From a virus, in IMG/VR virus record IMGVR_UViG_3300022693_004329, positions 1 through 21,336 of that record: a DNA stretch of 21,336 nt; one strand, given 5' to 3'. Below the pieces are notes generated by a model. It worked only from the letters and a program-made list of their open reading frames with translations, had not been told where the DNA came from and made no database searches. A program made the position numbers and the translations under genes. Each line of letters starts with the position of its first letter. The stretch's first letter is position 1. This document shows, in pieces, positions 20,902 through 21,336 of this stretch.

Positions 20902-21336
20902 ATGATCGATAATTCCGCTGGCAGTCGCCTGCCGTCTTACCACTTGAGCCGATACATCGCTAACCAGGGGCAGATTCCGCCTGGTCATTTCTCGGTTCTT
21001 AGCGAGATGACTTTGCTTTTGATCGGTTCGCTGGAAGCGATGGGATATGTTCTGCCCGAGCGCTGCTGGCCCGACATTTCATCGGGGCAGATGTTCGCCC
21101 GCTTCCTTCGCGAGCGCTATGGCGTCGATACTGACGCGATGCCCAGCTACATCTATGTCTTCGAAGACGGGCGCAAACCCATTCTTTCCAAGGCCTATCC
21201 GGAATGGTTGCTTCCCGACTTCCGATGGTATTTTCGGACTGTCTGGCTGCCGACGCGCGCGATTGATTACTTCATGGAACGGGACCAGCGCGCTGTTCCG
21301 TATGTGAAGCGTCTGCTGGACCGACTAGCCGCTTAA
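20902..21336 (+). CDS. Conserved-looking protein of unknown function
   Basis: A 144-residue soluble protein starting MIDNSAGSRLPSYHLSRYIA, with GAGG about 10 nt upstream. It stops at the last base of the window. No signal peptide or membrane segment is seen. It is rich in aromatic residues and Arg in the second half (LLPDFRWYFRTVWLPTRAID, then YFMERDQRAVPYVKRLL). I do not recognise a family. Codon use is close to that of the phage genes but slightly less GC-biased. It reads the same way as P and Q but is separated from them by a terminator, so it is probably its own transcription unit. It may be a phage accessory gene (moron) or part of the phage control or early region. Confidence 0.7.
   Translation: MIDNSAGSRLPSYHLSRYIANQGQIPPGHFSVLSEMTLLLIGSLEAMGYVLPERCWPDISSGQMFARFLRERYGVDTDAMPSYIYVFEDGRKPILSKAYPEWLLPDFRWYFRTVWLPTRAIDYFMERDQRAVPYVKRLLDRLAA

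Noticed and set aside
1-21336. CRISPR array or defence island
   Set aside because: No regularly spaced repeats, and no cas, toxin-antitoxin or restriction genes are visible.

Overview
The window is most of the structural and lysis half of a P2-like (contractile-tailed, Peduoviridae-type) prophage or phage. Base composition is GC-rich, and the codon choice (many GCG, CGC, GGC and GAC codons) suggests an alphaproteobacterial host, most likely a sphingomonad. That host call is inference. No integrase, repressor, Ogr-type activator, attachment site, tRNA or CRISPR is visible, so lysogeny control and the prophage ends lie outside the window.

Layout. As in P2, the packaging genes P (large terminase) and Q (portal) read rightward at 17.6-20.6 kb. 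They diverge from a long leftward late operon: O (scaffold/protease), N (capsid), M (small terminase), L (head completion), X, R, S (tail completion), J, I (baseplate), H (tail fibre), a fibre-assembly protein and a second receptor-type protein with an SGNH-hydrolase domain. A lysis cassette follows (two membrane proteins including a probable holin, an M23 endopeptidase, two very small membrane proteins, and an Rz gene with Rz1 embedded in it). Then come V (spike), W (baseplate), FI (sheath), FII (tube), E with its -1 frameshift product E+E', and T (tape measure, cut by the left edge). Most neighbours overlap by 1-4 nt (ATGA, GTGA, TGATG), so translation is tightly coupled.

Differences from P2. 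The lysis cassette has moved from the X/R junction to between the fibre genes and V. V and W have moved from upstream of J to just upstream of FI. The vacated X/R junction holds an AT-rich inverted repeat, a possible 22-codon mini-ORF and a repeat element.

The most unusual feature is a family of 26-nt hairpin elements. Each has a 5-bp outer stem and a 16-nt core built around GCTTCGCT/AGCGAAGC. The intact copies lie between FII and FI (two, inverted), upstream of R and upstream of L; a degenerate copy lies upstream of N. The outer stem sequence differs between copies but stays complementary (GTCCT/AGGAC, GCGCT/AGCGC, GGCCT/AGGCC). This argues for a selected structure near the ribosome-binding regions of structural genes. 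The other large gaps of the late operon also hold inverted repeats.

Beyond Q, about 300 bp without a gene carry a strong stem-loop terminator and an inverted repeat. They are followed by a rightward 144-codon gene of unknown function at the right edge.
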